DNA of 64,000 nt from Flavobacteriaceae bacterium PS02337 (GTDB lineage: Bacteria; Bacteroidota; Bacteroidia; Flavobacteriales; Flavobacteriaceae), in contig JASCOE010000006.1 in NCBI GenBank assembly GCA_029959285.1, positions 124,001 through 188,000 on the forward strand, written 5' to 3'. Below the pieces are notes generated by a model. It was not told the origin of the DNA and did no database searches. It saw nothing but the letters and a program-made list of their open reading frames with translations. The translations under genes and the position numbers were made by a program. Shown piece by piece: positions 35,515-44,428 of the stretch; within the stretch, counting starts at the first letter, position 1; every line of letters starts with the position of its first letter.

Positions 35515-36381
35515 TTATACAGTGTCAATAAAAGTTTTTTCCGTTTTATTAAACACTAATATACCTCCAAAAAATACCATTATCGTTACAATTAAAGTGT
35601 AGCTTAATCCTAAAAATGAAATTTGACCGATACCTAATAGCATATAACGTGTAGTTTCAATAATATAAGCCAGAGGATTATACTCAACTATCCAACCGTA
35701 TTTAGGTAATTTTGTTTTAATTAATTCCATAGGATACATTACTGCAGATAAATACATCAGTAATTGAATTGCAAAACCCACCAAATAAATAAGATCTCTA
35801 TATTTTGTGACTGCAGCTGATATTAACATTCCTAATCCTAATCCTAAAACTCCCATCACAACTATAAGAAATGGAAAAAAAAGTAACGAAAGATTTAAAC
35901 TTAAATTCGCTCCTTGGTAATAATAATAAATGTAAAACAAGACAAAAATAAAAAACTGAATTCCGAATTTAATTAAGTTTGAAATTACTACAGAAATTGG
36001 TGTTATAAGTCTTGGAAAATAAACTTTACCAAATATTCCAGCGTTAGATTTAAATGTATCTGAAGTTCCGTTTAAACACGATGTAAAGTAATTCCAAACT
36101 GTAATTCCAGCCAAGTTAAATAAAAATGGAGGAACGGCTCCCGTATCTATACCAGCAACATTATTAAAAATAATTGTAAATGTTATGGAAGTAAACAAAG
36201 GTTGTATTAAATACCAAAGCGGACCTAAAACAGTTTGTTTATAAACAGTAATTACATCTCGCTTTACAAATAGAAACAATAAATCTCTATATTGCCAAAT
36301 CTCCTTAAAATTAAGCGAGAAGAATCTATTCTTTGGTGTTATTTCAAACAACCAATCGTCTGTATTATTAGTTTGATTCAT
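35515..36381 (-). CDS. wzm: ABC transporter permease for polysaccharide export (Wzm/TagG-like)
   Basis: This protein of about 288 residues forms the membrane channel of the ABC exporter. A cytoplasmic N-terminus with NFKEIWQYRDLLFLFVKRDV leads into six helices, with VLGPLWYLIQPLFTSITF as the ABC-2 family mark and YNPLAYIIETTRYMLLG near the C-terminus. I chose ATG 36381; an upstream TTG at 36420 would add 13 residues of poor family fit. It is preceded by a strong hairpin (36466-36495), so transcription of wzm, wzt and the GT2 run may start in the 146-base gap. Confidence 0.92.
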   Translation of the reverse strand: MNQTNNTDDWLFEITPKNRFFSLNFKEIWQYRDLLFLFVKRDVITVYKQTVLGPLWYLIQPLFTSITFTIIFNNVAGIDTGAVPPFLFNLAGITVWNYFTSCLNGTSDTFKSNAGIFGKVYFPRLITPISVVISNLIKFGIQFFIFVLFYIYYYYQGANLSLNLSLLFFPFLIVVMGVLGLGLGMLISAAVTKYRDLIYLVGFAIQLLMYLSAVMYPMELIKTKLPKYGWIVEYNPLAYIIETTRYMLLGIGQISFLGLSYTLIVTIMVFFGGILVFNKTEKTFIDTV

Positions 36382-36465
36382 TAGATAGAATGCGAAAATG
36401 TTATTTTTTTTAAAATTCAAAAATTAACAGGATTTTTAACATTTTAGAATTTGTTTAAAAATGCC

Positions 36466-36495
36466 AAAAGGCGTTTTTATAAAAAAACACCTTTT
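36466..36495 (-). terminator. Hairpin terminator downstream of the nucleotide-sugar dehydratase gene
   Basis: The arms 36466-36478 and 36483-36495 pair over 13 positions around a four-base loop (36479-36482). On the minus-strand transcript all pairs are Watson-Crick except one G-U, and the stem ends in a U run. It lies 33 bases after the stop of the 36528-38495 gene and upstream of wzm, marking a likely transcription-unit boundary. Confidence 0.7.
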
Positions 36496-36527
36496 GATTA
36501 TATTTTGAATTATATTATTAAATGAAA

Positions 36528-38495
36528 TTATTTATCTAAAACTTCAAAAGTCGAATTCATACTTTTAAACTCTGGAACGATTTTTTTCATCTTGGCTACG
36601 ATATCATCATTTTCATAAAAATCAGCAATTCCTATAAGTTCATCTACATCGATATGTAAATTTTCATACTCATCTTGAATTTCCTGTGCAATCATGATTT
36701 TGTTATGATATGTTGGAAGCGTTTTAGAAGTATCATTTAGTAATTCTTCATATAACTTTTCTCCAGGTCTTAGTCCAACAATTTTGATTTTAATTTCTTT
36801 ATCTGGAATAAAACCTGCCAGTTTAATCATTTTCTTCGCCAAATCTATAATTCTAACCGGTTTACCCATATCAAAAATATAGATTTCACCTCCGTTACCC
36901 ATTGCGCCAGCTTCTAATACAAGTTGACAAGCTTCTGGAATTGTCATAAAATAACGAATAATATCTTGATGCGTAATGGTTACAGGTCCACCTTCTGCAA
37001 TTTGTTTTGTAAATAATGGCACAACAGAACCATTTGAACCTAAAACATTTCCAAAACGGGTTGTGATGAATTTTGTACCGCCTTCTACATTTTCTTTTTG
37101 ATTTTTCAAAAATAAAGACTGCACATATTTCTCGGCAATACGTTTGCTGGCTCCCATTACATTACTAGGATTTACAGCTTTATCTGTAGAAACCATTACA
37201 AACTTCTTCACTTTGTATTTGCATGCTAAATCGGCTAAATTTTTGGTTCCTTTTATGTTTGTTTGAATTGCTTGCGCCGGATTCTCTTCCATTAAGGGAA
37301 CATGTTTGTATGCTGCAGCATGAAAAACAACATGAGGTGTATAATTTTTAAATACTTTCTCTAAAGCTTTTTTACTTCTAACATCAGCAATTACAGCTAC
37401 AATTTTTGTGTCTACATTCATGCCTTGTGTTTCTAAGCATAAATTATGCAAAGGAGTTTCAGCATGGTCTACAACAATTACTCTTTTTGGACCGAAATTC
37501 AATACCTGTCTTACAATTTCGCTTCCAATAGAACCTGCAGCACCAGTGATTAATATAGTTTTGTCTTTTAATTGTTTTGAAATTGATTTACTGTCTAAAA
37601 CAATAGGTTTTCTTTCCAATAAATCTTCAATCTGGATATTTTTTACTTTTTGAGAAATTTCTTTTTGGTTTTCCCAATCTGAAATCAATGGTACTGTATA
37701 AACTCTATAGTTAAACTCTAAACACTGATCAACAATAATTAGTTGCTCATCTTTAGTTAAGCTTTTATCGGCGATAATTACACCTTCAGCGGCAACAGAT
37801 CGCATTAAAGCAGGAAGTTTTTTCCTTAAGATTAAAATTGGTAGATCAAGCATACGTTTAGACGCATTCTGATTATTTTTATCTACAAAACCGACAATTT
37901 TAAATCGAGAAGGTGTTTCGAATTTTAATGCATTTGCTACAGATATTGCATTTGCATCTGTACCATAAATTACCGTTCTAACCAATTTTGTTGTAGCTTT
38001 TTCTGAAAAATACATTTCAAATGTCTGCTTTACAATCACGCGGTACAAAAATAGTCCGCAAAAAGACAGCACTAAATTGATAAAAAGTGCCGTATTTAAA
38101 AAAGCTTTATGACCAGTATATAATTCAAATACTAAATTTATAAACAAGAAAAAAACTAAAACTGACATTTGTGAAAACAACAGTTTTATGGCATCTATAT
38201 AAGAAGAGTGTCTAATAATTCCCGAATAAGTTCTAAATAACCAAAAGAAAAATATATTGACCAGAATTAAACTCCCGACAAAATAAAAGTCGTGTGACGT
38301 AATTATATAACCTATTGCAGTACCTTCAAATAGCAAATAAGTAAATGAGAAAGAGAAAAACAAAACCATTACATCAATAGCAATGATGATCCACCTAGGC
38401 AGATAACTCAAATTATTGATGTTTGCCCTTAGATTTCGTGGCGAAAAAAATTTGTATAACAAAGAAGTTATACTATTTGTTTTGTCTGTATTCAA
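36528..38495 (-). CDS. Membrane-bound UDP-HexNAc 4,6-dehydratase (WbpM/PglF/CapD-like)
   Basis: This 655-residue enzyme would convert UDP-GlcNAc to UDP-4-keto-6-deoxy-HexNAc. Residues 30-160 contain four membrane helices. A first Rossmann-like domain starts at VIYGTDANAISVANAL (175-190). The catalytic SDR domain has GAAGSIGSE (318-326), STDKAVNP (436-443) and MGASKR (447-452), i.e. the Ser/Thr-Met-Lys triad of large WbpM-type dehydratases in which Met replaces Tyr. The start is TTG at 38495; the frame has no ATG between the upstream stop and this point. A candidate promoter precedes it and a hairpin terminator follows, so it may be a monocistron. Its product could feed the aminotransferase at 40913 and the reductase at 45560. 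Confidence 0.9.
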   Translation of the reverse strand: MNTDKTNSITSLLYKFFSPRNLRANINNLSYLPRWIIIAIDVMVLFFSFSFTYLLFEGTAIGYIITSHDFYFVGSLILVNIFFFWLFRTYSGIIRHSSYIDAIKLLFSQMSVLVFFLFINLVFELYTGHKAFLNTALFINLVLSFCGLFLYRVIVKQTFEMYFSEKATTKLVRTVIYGTDANAISVANALKFETPSRFKIVGFVDKNNQNASKRMLDLPILILRKKLPALMRSVAAEGVIIADKSLTKDEQLIIVDQCLEFNYRVYTVPLISDWENQKEISQKVKNIQIEDLLERKPIVLDSKSISKQLKDKTILITGAAGSIGSEIVRQVLNFGPKRVIVVDHAETPLHNLCLETQGMNVDTKIVAVIADVRSKKALEKVFKNYTPHVVFHAAAYKHVPLMEENPAQAIQTNIKGTKNLADLACKYKVKKFVMVSTDKAVNPSNVMGASKRIAEKYVQSLFLKNQKENVEGGTKFITTRFGNVLGSNGSVVPLFTKQIAEGGPVTITHQDIIRYFMTIPEACQLVLEAGAMGNGGEIYIFDMGKPVRIIDLAKKMIKLAGFIPDKEIKIKIVGLRPGEKLYEELLNDTSKTLPTYHNKIMIAQEIQDEYENLHIDVDELIGIADFYENDDIVAKMKKIVPEFKSMNSTFEVLDK

Positions 38496-38533
38496 TTGAG
38501 CTATATTTAAATCAGTAAATTTTGAACTTTATA

Positions 38534-38562
38534 CAAAAATACAAATTAAAGGTTTTAAACAA
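38534..38562 (-). promoter_or_regulatory. Candidate Bacteroidetes-type promoter for the 4,6-dehydratase gene
   Basis: On the minus strand a TTG (38562 to 38560) is followed after 18 bases by TATTTTTG (38541 to 38534), matching the -33/-7 pattern TTTG-N17-23-TAnnTTTG. A start about 7 bases downstream would leave a leader of roughly 30 bases before the TTG codon at 38495. Confidence 0.5.
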
Positions 38563-38579
38563 TTACTTATAGGTGCAAA

Positions 38580-39464
38580 TTAAATTTTAACACCTTTTTT
38601 CTTTTGTTTTAAGAATTCTATTAAATATGTACCATAGCCAGATTTAAGTAATGGTTGTGCCAATTCTTCAAGACGAGCATCATCAATAAATCCTTGTCTC
38701 CAAGCAATTTCTTCAATGCAACCCACTTTTAAACCTTGTCTTTCTTCTAAAACCTGAACAAATTGTCCTGCTTGCATTAAGCTATTAAAAGTTCCCGTAT
38801 CTAACCAGGCAGTTCCTCGACTTAGTATACCAACTTTTAATTGTCCTTTTTCAAGATACACTTTATTCACATCCGTGATTTCATATTCTCCTCTAGCACT
38901 TGGCTTAATATTTTTAGCTATTTCTACTACAGAATTATCATAAAAATACAATCCAGGAACAGCATAATTTGATTTTGGTTCTAATGGCTTTTCTTCAATT
39001 GAAATAGCATTTTTATTTTCATCAAATTCAACGACACCATATCTTTCTGGATCTGCTACATGGTAAGCAAAAACAACTCCCCCATCTGGATCTGAATTAT
39101 CTTTCAATAATTGTTGCATATTTGTTCCAAAGAAAATATTATCTCCTAAAACTAAAGCTACCTTGTCCTTTCCAATAAAATCTTCTCCAATTACAAAAGC
39201 TTGAGCTAATCCATTAGGATTTGCTTGCTCTGCGTAATTAAACTTACAACCTATTGATTTTCCATCTCCCAAAAGTTTTTTAAAATGTGGTAAATCATGA
39301 GGAGTTGAAATGATTAAAATTTCATTTATTCCTGCCATCATTAAAGTTGACAATGGATAATAAATCATTGGTTTATCGTAAACAGGCATTAGTTGTTTAC
39401 TTACCGCTAATGTTAATGGATGCAATCTCGTACCAGAACCTCCTGCTAATATAATTCCTTTCAT
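38580..39464 (-). CDS. rfbA: Glucose-1-phosphate thymidylyltransferase
   Basis: This 294-residue enzyme makes dTDP-glucose, the first step to dTDP-rhamnose. The N-terminal nucleotidyltransferase signature [16 protein letters not shown] is followed by [27 protein letters not shown], and [20 protein letters not shown]. Length and motifs are fully typical. It is the last gene of the unit that also holds rfbD and rfbC, separated from rfbD by 52 bases. Confidence 0.96.
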   Translation of the reverse strand: MKGIILAGGSGTRLHPLTLAVSKQLMPVYDKPMIYYPLSTLMMAGINEILIISTPHDLPHFKKLLGDGKSIGCKFNYAEQANPNGLAQAFVIGEDFIGKDKVALVLGDNIFFGTNMQQLLKDNSDPDGGVVFAYHVADPERYGVVEFDENKNAISIEEKPLEPKSNYAVPGLYFYDNSVVEIAKNIKPSARGEYEITDVNKVYLEKGQLKVGILSRGTAWLDTGTFNSLMQAGQFVQVLEERQGLKVGCIEEIAWRQGFIDDARLEELAQPLLKSGYGTYLIEFLKQKKKGVKI

Positions 39465-39516
39465 AAAATTTGCTCTTTAAATTTCGATTCAAATTTGAAG
39501 ACGAAACAAAATTTTT

Positions 39517-40362
39517 TCAAATAAATATTTTCTTTAAACTCTCTTTGTAATTTGGAATCTCTAAATTGTAAACTGACTTTATTTTTGTTTTATTTAATAA
39601 TGAAAATTTTGGACGTTTTGCTGGAGTAGGATAAGATGAAGAAGAAATTCCGCCTACTTTACAATTGTAACCTCCAAACTCTTTAATACTCAATGCAAAT
39701 TTGTACCAGCTAATTTCTCCTTCGTTTGAATAATTATAAATTCCTGGAATCCATTTTGAAGATTCTACTATATTGATCATCGCTTGAGCTAAATCAGTTG
39801 CATGTGTAGGCGATCCTATTTGATCATTTACAACATTTATTTCATCTCTTTCCTGCATTAATCGTTGCATTGTTTTTACAAAATTATTTCCAAACTTACT
39901 GTAAACCCAAGAAGTTCTAATAATTATCGATTCAGGATTTTCTTTCAAACATACAATTTCTCCAGCCAATTTGCTTTCTCCATAAACATTTATAGGATTT
40001 GTTTCAGCTTCTTCAGTTAAAGCTATTGAAGAAGAGCCGTCGAAAACGTAATCTGTTGAAATATGAATTAATCTGGCATTGTTATCTGCTGTAAATTTTG
40101 CAATTAATGCTACTGCTGATTTGTTTATTGTAAAGGCTAAATCCTTTTCTGATTCAGCTTTATCAACAGCTGTATATGCTCCACAATTAAATATAATATC
40201 AGCATTAATTGCTTCTAATTGTGATTGAAGGAATTCTAAATTGTCTAAAGTTGCTTTTGTGCGATCTGCAAATATCCATTCGTATTGAGGATACTTAGGT
40301 GCTAAAACCGATAGTTCACTCCCTAATTGTCCTGTTGCTCCAGTTACTAGAATTTTTTTCAT
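39517..40362 (-). CDS. rfbD: dTDP-4-dehydrorhamnose reductase
   Basis: This 281-residue SDR enzyme carries out the last step to dTDP-L-rhamnose. It has KKILVTGATGQLGSEL at the NAD(P)-binding site, HISTDYVFDG, and the catalytic YGESK in NPINVYGESKLAGE. The C-terminal half contains RPKFSLLNKTKI. It overlaps rfbC by one base. No dTDP-glucose 4,6-dehydratase (rfbB) is present in this window, so that step must be encoded elsewhere. Confidence 0.95.
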   Translation of the reverse strand: MKKILVTGATGQLGSELSVLAPKYPQYEWIFADRTKATLDNLEFLQSQLEAINADIIFNCGAYTAVDKAESEKDLAFTINKSAVALIAKFTADNNARLIHISTDYVFDGSSSIALTEEAETNPINVYGESKLAGEIVCLKENPESIIIRTSWVYSKFGNNFVKTMQRLMQERDEINVVNDQIGSPTHATDLAQAMINIVESSKWIPGIYNYSNEGEISWYKFALSIKEFGGYNCKVGGISSSSYPTPAKRPKFSLLNKTKIKSVYNLEIPNYKESLKKIFI

Positions 40363-40910
40363 TAAAATAAACTATTACAATTTTCAATAAAAGGAAGAAT
40401 CCGATCTTTCTCTGAAACTATTGCTTCATTTAAATTCATTCCCCAGTCGATATTTAAAGATGGATCATCAAATTTAATTCCACCTTCAGAAGCTTTATTA
40501 TAAAATTGGTCACATTTATACATCACTGAAGCTGTTTCGCTGATAACAGAGAAACCGTGAGCAAATCCTTGAGGAACTAATAATTGTTTTTTATTCTCTG
40601 CTGACAACAAGATGCTAAATGCTTTTCCATACGTAGGAGAATCTTTTCTTAAATCCACTGCGACATCAACAATCTCTCCTTCTAAAACACGAACTAATTT
40701 AGTTTGTGCAAAAGGAGGATTTTGATAGTGCAACCCCCTTAAAGTTCCTTTTTTTGAAAAGGACTGATTATCCTGAACAAAATCGATATTAATTCCTAAA
40801 TCTTCAAATTTTGTTTTACTGTAAGATTCAAAAAAATAACCTCTTTCGTCTCCAAAAATTGTTGGTTCTACAATTACTAAATCTTCAATAAATGTTTTTT
40901 CGATTTTCAT
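40362..40910 (-). CDS. rfbC: dTDP-4-dehydrorhamnose 3,5-epimerase
   Basis: This 182-residue cupin-fold enzyme epimerises C3 and C5 of dTDP-4-keto-6-deoxyglucose. Visible are EPTIFGDERGYFFESYSKTK, FVQDNQSFSKKGTLRGLHYQ with the catalytic His, LVRVLEGEIVDVAVDLRKDS and LVPQGFAHGFSV. Length is typical. It lies between rfbD (one-base overlap) and the aminotransferase gene (two-base gap). Confidence 0.95.
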   Translation of the reverse strand: MKIEKTFIEDLVIVEPTIFGDERGYFFESYSKTKFEDLGINIDFVQDNQSFSKKGTLRGLHYQNPPFAQTKLVRVLEGEIVDVAVDLRKDSPTYGKAFSILLSAENKKQLLVPQGFAHGFSVISETASVMYKCDQFYNKASEGGIKFDDPSLNIDWGMNLNEAIVSEKDRILPFIENCNSLF

Positions 40911-40912
40911 GT

Positions 40913-42052
40913 TTAAATTATAATTCTATTAAAAAAATCAGAAATTACCTCCTTAATTCTAATTTTATCTGTATGTGATAAATTTGATCCTGAAGGTAAA
41001 CACAATCCATTTTCAAACAACTTTTCAGCTACATCATTCCCGTAGTAAGGATATTTTTCAAAGATTGGCTGTAAATGCATTGGTTTCCATAATGGACGAC
41101 TTTCTATATTTGCCTTTTCGAAAGCAATTCTTAAATTTTCTCTTTCTACTTCTGTTTTTAGTAATATTGTATTGAGCCAATAATTTGAAAAAAAATCTTC
41201 ATTTAAGTTATCAAAAAGTTCTACCTCATTTATTCCTTTAAAAATTTCTTTGTAAAACAAATGATTATTTCTTCTCGACAGAATATTGTCTTTCAATATT
41301 TTTAATTGTCCAAGACCTATTCCTGCACAGATATTACTCATTCTATAATTATACCCCAATTTACTGTGCTGATAATGTATTGCCCTATCTTTAGATTGAG
41401 TTGCATAAAAAATTGTTTTTTCTTTTATCTCTTTTGAATTAACAATTAGTGCACCTCCGCTTGAAGTTGTTATGATTTTATTTCCATTGAAAGAAAGTAT
41501 TCCGAAAGTACCAAATTGACCACATTTCTTTCCCTTGTAAGTACTTCCAAGTGCTTCAGCACTATCTTCAATAATCGGAATTTCATATTTTTCAGCAATT
41601 GCATGAACTTCATCTACTTTATATGGCATTCCATATAAATGAACTGCAACTATAGCTTTTGGTTTTTTACCTTTTTTTATTCGATCTTTTATCGCAATTT
41701 CAAGATTCTCTGGACAAATATTCCATGTTTGAGATTCACTGTCAACAAATACTGGAATTGCATTCTGATATAAAATTGGATTCGCTGAAGCTGAAAAAGT
41801 CATACTCTGACATATTACTTCGTCTCCATTCTCAACTCCTAATAATACTAATGCTAAATGTATAGCAGATGTTCCAGAATTCAGTGCTGCAACATATGAT
41901 CCTTTTCTAAAATAATTTTGAAGTCCATTTTCAAATTCATCAACATTTGGACCTCCTGATGTAATCCAATTTGATTTCAAAGCCTTTTGAATATATTCTT
42001 GTTCAAAACCGCTTTCTTGAGATAATGATAAATAAATCCTCTTATTACTCAT
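40913..42052 (-). CDS. PLP-dependent sugar aminotransferase (DegT/DnrJ/EryC1 family, PglE-like)
   Basis: This 379-residue enzyme would aminate a 4-keto sugar nucleotide. The PLP lysine is in FNGNKIITTSSGGAL, preceded by NSGTSAIHLAL and IEDSAEALGSTYKGKKCG. The blocks YATQSKDRAIHYQHSKLGYN, ESRPLWKPMHLQPIF and NGLCLPSGSNLS closely recall Campylobacter PglE, which acts on UDP-4-keto-6-deoxy-GlcNAc. With the dehydratase at 36528 it could form UDP-4-amino-4,6-dideoxy-GlcNAc. No PglD-type acetyltransferase is seen. It overlaps the cupin gene by eight bases. Confidence 0.85.
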   Translation of the reverse strand: MSNKRIYLSLSQESGFEQEYIQKALKSNWITSGGPNVDEFENGLQNYFRKGSYVAALNSGTSAIHLALVLLGVENGDEVICQSMTFSASANPILYQNAIPVFVDSESQTWNICPENLEIAIKDRIKKGKKPKAIVAVHLYGMPYKVDEVHAIAEKYEIPIIEDSAEALGSTYKGKKCGQFGTFGILSFNGNKIITTSSGGALIVNSKEIKEKTIFYATQSKDRAIHYQHSKLGYNYRMSNICAGIGLGQLKILKDNILSRRNNHLFYKEIFKGINEVELFDNLNEDFFSNYWLNTILLKTEVERENLRIAFEKANIESRPLWKPMHLQPIFEKYPYYGNDVAEKLFENGLCLPSGSNLSHTDKIRIKEVISDFFNRIII

Positions 42053-42473
42053 TATGAATTGACCAATAATCTAACGGATAGCGTACATCATCTTGACTAA
42101 TATTAATTAGTGGCAATGTAGAAAATGACATTAATTTAGAGTTTTCTTCTAAAGATTCTATTGCATTCGCATAACCTGCAGGAATGTGAACAATTTTACT
42201 ATCTGACTCAGAAACAAAAATAGTTTCTATAATTAAATCCTTAGAAGGATTTTCCCAATTGTCAATTTTTATAAAATGAATTTTGAAAGACCCAGAAAGA
42301 CAATAAAAATTTTTAGCATCTAATTTATGTCCTTGCCATGCACGCAGAGGATATTCTTGAGAATTGCTGATTATATAAAATCTTTCTATATCAGAAAAAT
42401 TAAAATCGTTTACAAAAGAAATACTGCCTCTATGATCTTCAAACCTCCCGCCTTTGATTACTTTCGGTCTCAT
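42045..42473 (-). CDS. RmlC-like cupin, putative sugar epimerase/isomerase
   Basis: This 142-residue single-domain protein has a cupin-type layout: GGRFEDHRGSISFVNDFNF, RAWQGHKLDAKNFYCLSGSF and HIPAGYANAIESL. It resembles the small RmlC/FdtA-related proteins common in Bacteroidetes sugar loci, often labelled sugar epimerase or WxcM-like, but the FdtA motif is not exact, so 3,4-ketoisomerisation should not be assumed. It overlaps genes on both sides (eight and four bases), which ties it functionally to the aminotransferase and the WecA-like enzyme. Confidence 0.6.
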   Translation of the reverse strand: MRPKVIKGGRFEDHRGSISFVNDFNFSDIERFYIISNSQEYPLRAWQGHKLDAKNFYCLSGSFKIHFIKIDNWENPSKDLIIETIFVSESDSKIVHIPAGYANAIESLEENSKLMSFSTLPLINISQDDVRYPLDYWSIHNE

Positions 42474-43435
42474 ATTTTTAATCTTAAATTGCTTTTATTT
42501 AACAAATAAAACTTTAGCGAATAAGTAATAAGCAAAGGTAGAATTACGAGTAAAAAAATAATCGCATCATTAATTTTCTCGTAAAGACTTATAACTAAAA
42601 ATGAAATACCAAGTTGTATCAATCCATAAAGTAATGCTACCAGTCTGTGTTGTATCTTATATTCATTACTCAATATTTGATAAAAATGTAATCGATGAGC
42701 TTTAAATATATCTTCTTTTAAATATAATCGGTGTATAATCGTACAAATAGTATCAACGCCATAAACAGCTAAAAACAGGAGCCATGTAAGTGATTGTGTT
42801 ACCAGAATTAATTTTAAAACCAGGTAAATAACCCAAAAAGCTATGGCAATACTCCCAACGTCCCCAGCAAAACATTTTGCTTTTTTTCTATAATTAAAAA
42901 ACAAAAAAACCAAACTTGCAATCATTCCATATTTTATAAAACTTCCGTCTATAAAAAGCTGAATATTTGAATTTACATACAATAAAGACCCCATCACAGT
43001 TAAAGTATAAATACCAGTAATTCCATTAATTCCATCCATGAAATTATAAGCATTTATTAAACCGATAGCTAAAACATATGCAATAAATATCCCCCAAATT
43101 GGAAAAAAATCAAACACACCTAAATCAATAAAAATCAAAGTGATAGAAAGAAAATGAATCGAAATTCTAATCTTATTTGATAAGCTTTGAATATCATCCC
43201 AAAAACTAACTAAACTTACAAGTGTTATTCCTGTAAAGAAGAAATAATTAGTTTGAATATGCTGAACAAAATAGAGTAACGCCGAAAACCAAAAAATAAT
43301 CCCTCCTCCTCTTAAAGTTATTTCTGTATGAGAACTTCTTTGATTAGGTTTATCTATTATATTAAAACGATCTGCCACCTTAAAATAAAGTAACATTATA
43401 ATCATCAAAATAATTCCTAAAATTGTGTATTCCAT
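42470..43435 (-). CDS. WecA/WbpL-like polyprenyl-phosphate HexNAc-1-phosphate transferase
   Basis: This 321-residue membrane enzyme belongs to the MraY/WecA superfamily, which starts glycan synthesis by moving a HexNAc-1-phosphate to undecaprenyl phosphate. Motifs are DKPNQRSSH (28-36), the WDD with Asp80/Asp81, NFMDGINGI (131-139), GDVGS (191-195) and the C-terminal HRLHFYQIL. Ten to eleven helices are expected. It is shorter than MraY, as WbpL and WecA-like forms are. It is the second initiating enzyme of the locus, besides 2558-3952, and is coupled to the upstream-encoded sugar-nucleotide genes. Confidence 0.9.
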   Translation of the reverse strand: MEYTILGIILMIIMLLYFKVADRFNIIDKPNQRSSHTEITLRGGGIIFWFSALLYFVQHIQTNYFFFTGITLVSLVSFWDDIQSLSNKIRISIHFLSITLIFIDLGVFDFFPIWGIFIAYVLAIGLINAYNFMDGINGITGIYTLTVMGSLLYVNSNIQLFIDGSFIKYGMIASLVFLFFNYRKKAKCFAGDVGSIAIAFWVIYLVLKLILVTQSLTWLLFLAVYGVDTICTIIHRLYLKEDIFKAHRLHFYQILSNEYKIQHRLVALLYGLIQLGISFLVISLYEKINDAIIFLLVILPLLITYSLKFYLLNKSNLRLKI

Positions 43436-43443
43436 TTTTGAAA

Positions 43444-44376
43444 TTATTCCCAGTTAGTATCTTTTATTTCGTCATAGACTTTTTGAATACCTTCTTCTAA
43501 ACTTATTTTTGCTTTCCATCCAAAACCATTTAATTTAGAAACATCCATTAATTTGCGAGGCGTACCATCTGGTTTAGAAATATCTGTTAAAATTTCACCT
43601 TTAAAACCAACTACTTTTTTAACCAAAATAGCCAGATCTAAAATTGATATATCTTCTCCTACTCCTATATTTACTAATCCTTCTTCATTGTAATTTTCCA
43701 TTAAAAACAAACAAGCTTCAGCAAGATCATCGGCATGTAAAAATTCTCTTTTTGGACTACCTGTTCCCCAAATTGTAACTGCGGCATCGTTATTTCGTTT
43801 TGCAGTAATAAACTTTCTTAGCATTGCCGGAAGTACATGAGAATTTTTTAGATCATAATTATCGTTAGGTCCATACAGATTTGTTGGCATAACAGAAATA
43901 AAATTACATCCAAATTGGTCTCTGTAAGCATCACACATCTTAATTCCAGCAATTTTTGCAATTGCATAAGGTTCATTTGTAGGCTCCAACTCTCCTGTAA
44001 GCATATATTCCTCCTTTAATGGCTGAGGAGCCATTTTAGGATAAATGCAAGAGGACCCTAGGAACATTAATTTCTGTACATTATTCAAATATGACTGATG
44101 AATTATATTATTCTGTATCATTAAATTCTCATAGATAAAATCTCCTCTATAAGTATTATTTGCTATAATTCCTCCAACTTTAGCAGCAGCTAAAAAAACA
44201 TAATCTGGTTTTTCTTCTGCAAAAAAATCTGCAACAGCTTGCTGATTTCGTAAATCTAATTCTGACGAAGTCTTTAGTACAAAATTTGTATATCCTTTTG
44301 CTTTTAATTGACGTAAAATAGCAGAGCCTACCATTCCACGGTGTCCCGCTATGTATATTTTATCTTGTAAATTCAT
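43444..44376 (-). CDS. fcl: GDP-L-fucose synthase
   Basis: This 310-residue SDR enzyme epimerises and reduces GDP-4-keto-6-deoxymannose to GDP-L-fucose. It has KIYIAGHRGMVGSAILRQL, FLAAAKVGGI, FLGSSCIYPKMAPQPLKEE and PYAIAKIAGIKMCDAYR with the catalytic Tyr-x3-Lys. The pair with gmd, 52 bases upstream in transcription order, is the standard fucose module. No mannose-1-phosphate guanylyltransferase is in the window. Confidence 0.95.
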   Translation of the reverse strand: MNLQDKIYIAGHRGMVGSAILRQLKAKGYTNFVLKTSSELDLRNQQAVADFFAEEKPDYVFLAAAKVGGIIANNTYRGDFIYENLMIQNNIIHQSYLNNVQKLMFLGSSCIYPKMAPQPLKEEYMLTGELEPTNEPYAIAKIAGIKMCDAYRDQFGCNFISVMPTNLYGPNDNYDLKNSHVLPAMLRKFITAKRNNDAAVTIWGTGSPKREFLHADDLAEACLFLMENYNEEGLVNIGVGEDISILDLAILVKKVVGFKGEILTDISKPDGTPRKLMDVSKLNGFGWKAKISLEEGIQKVYDEIKDTNWE

Positions 44377-44428
44377 AATTTTTTATTTCCCCTAAATGTA
44401 GAACACAAAGTATTCGAATAGGCCTAAA

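Noticed and set aside
42045-42473. Assignment as FdtA (dTDP-4-keto-6-deoxyglucose 3,4-ketoisomerase)
   Set aside because: The cupin core reads RAWQGHK rather than the FdtA-type RGxHAHK block, so only a general RmlC-like call is supported.
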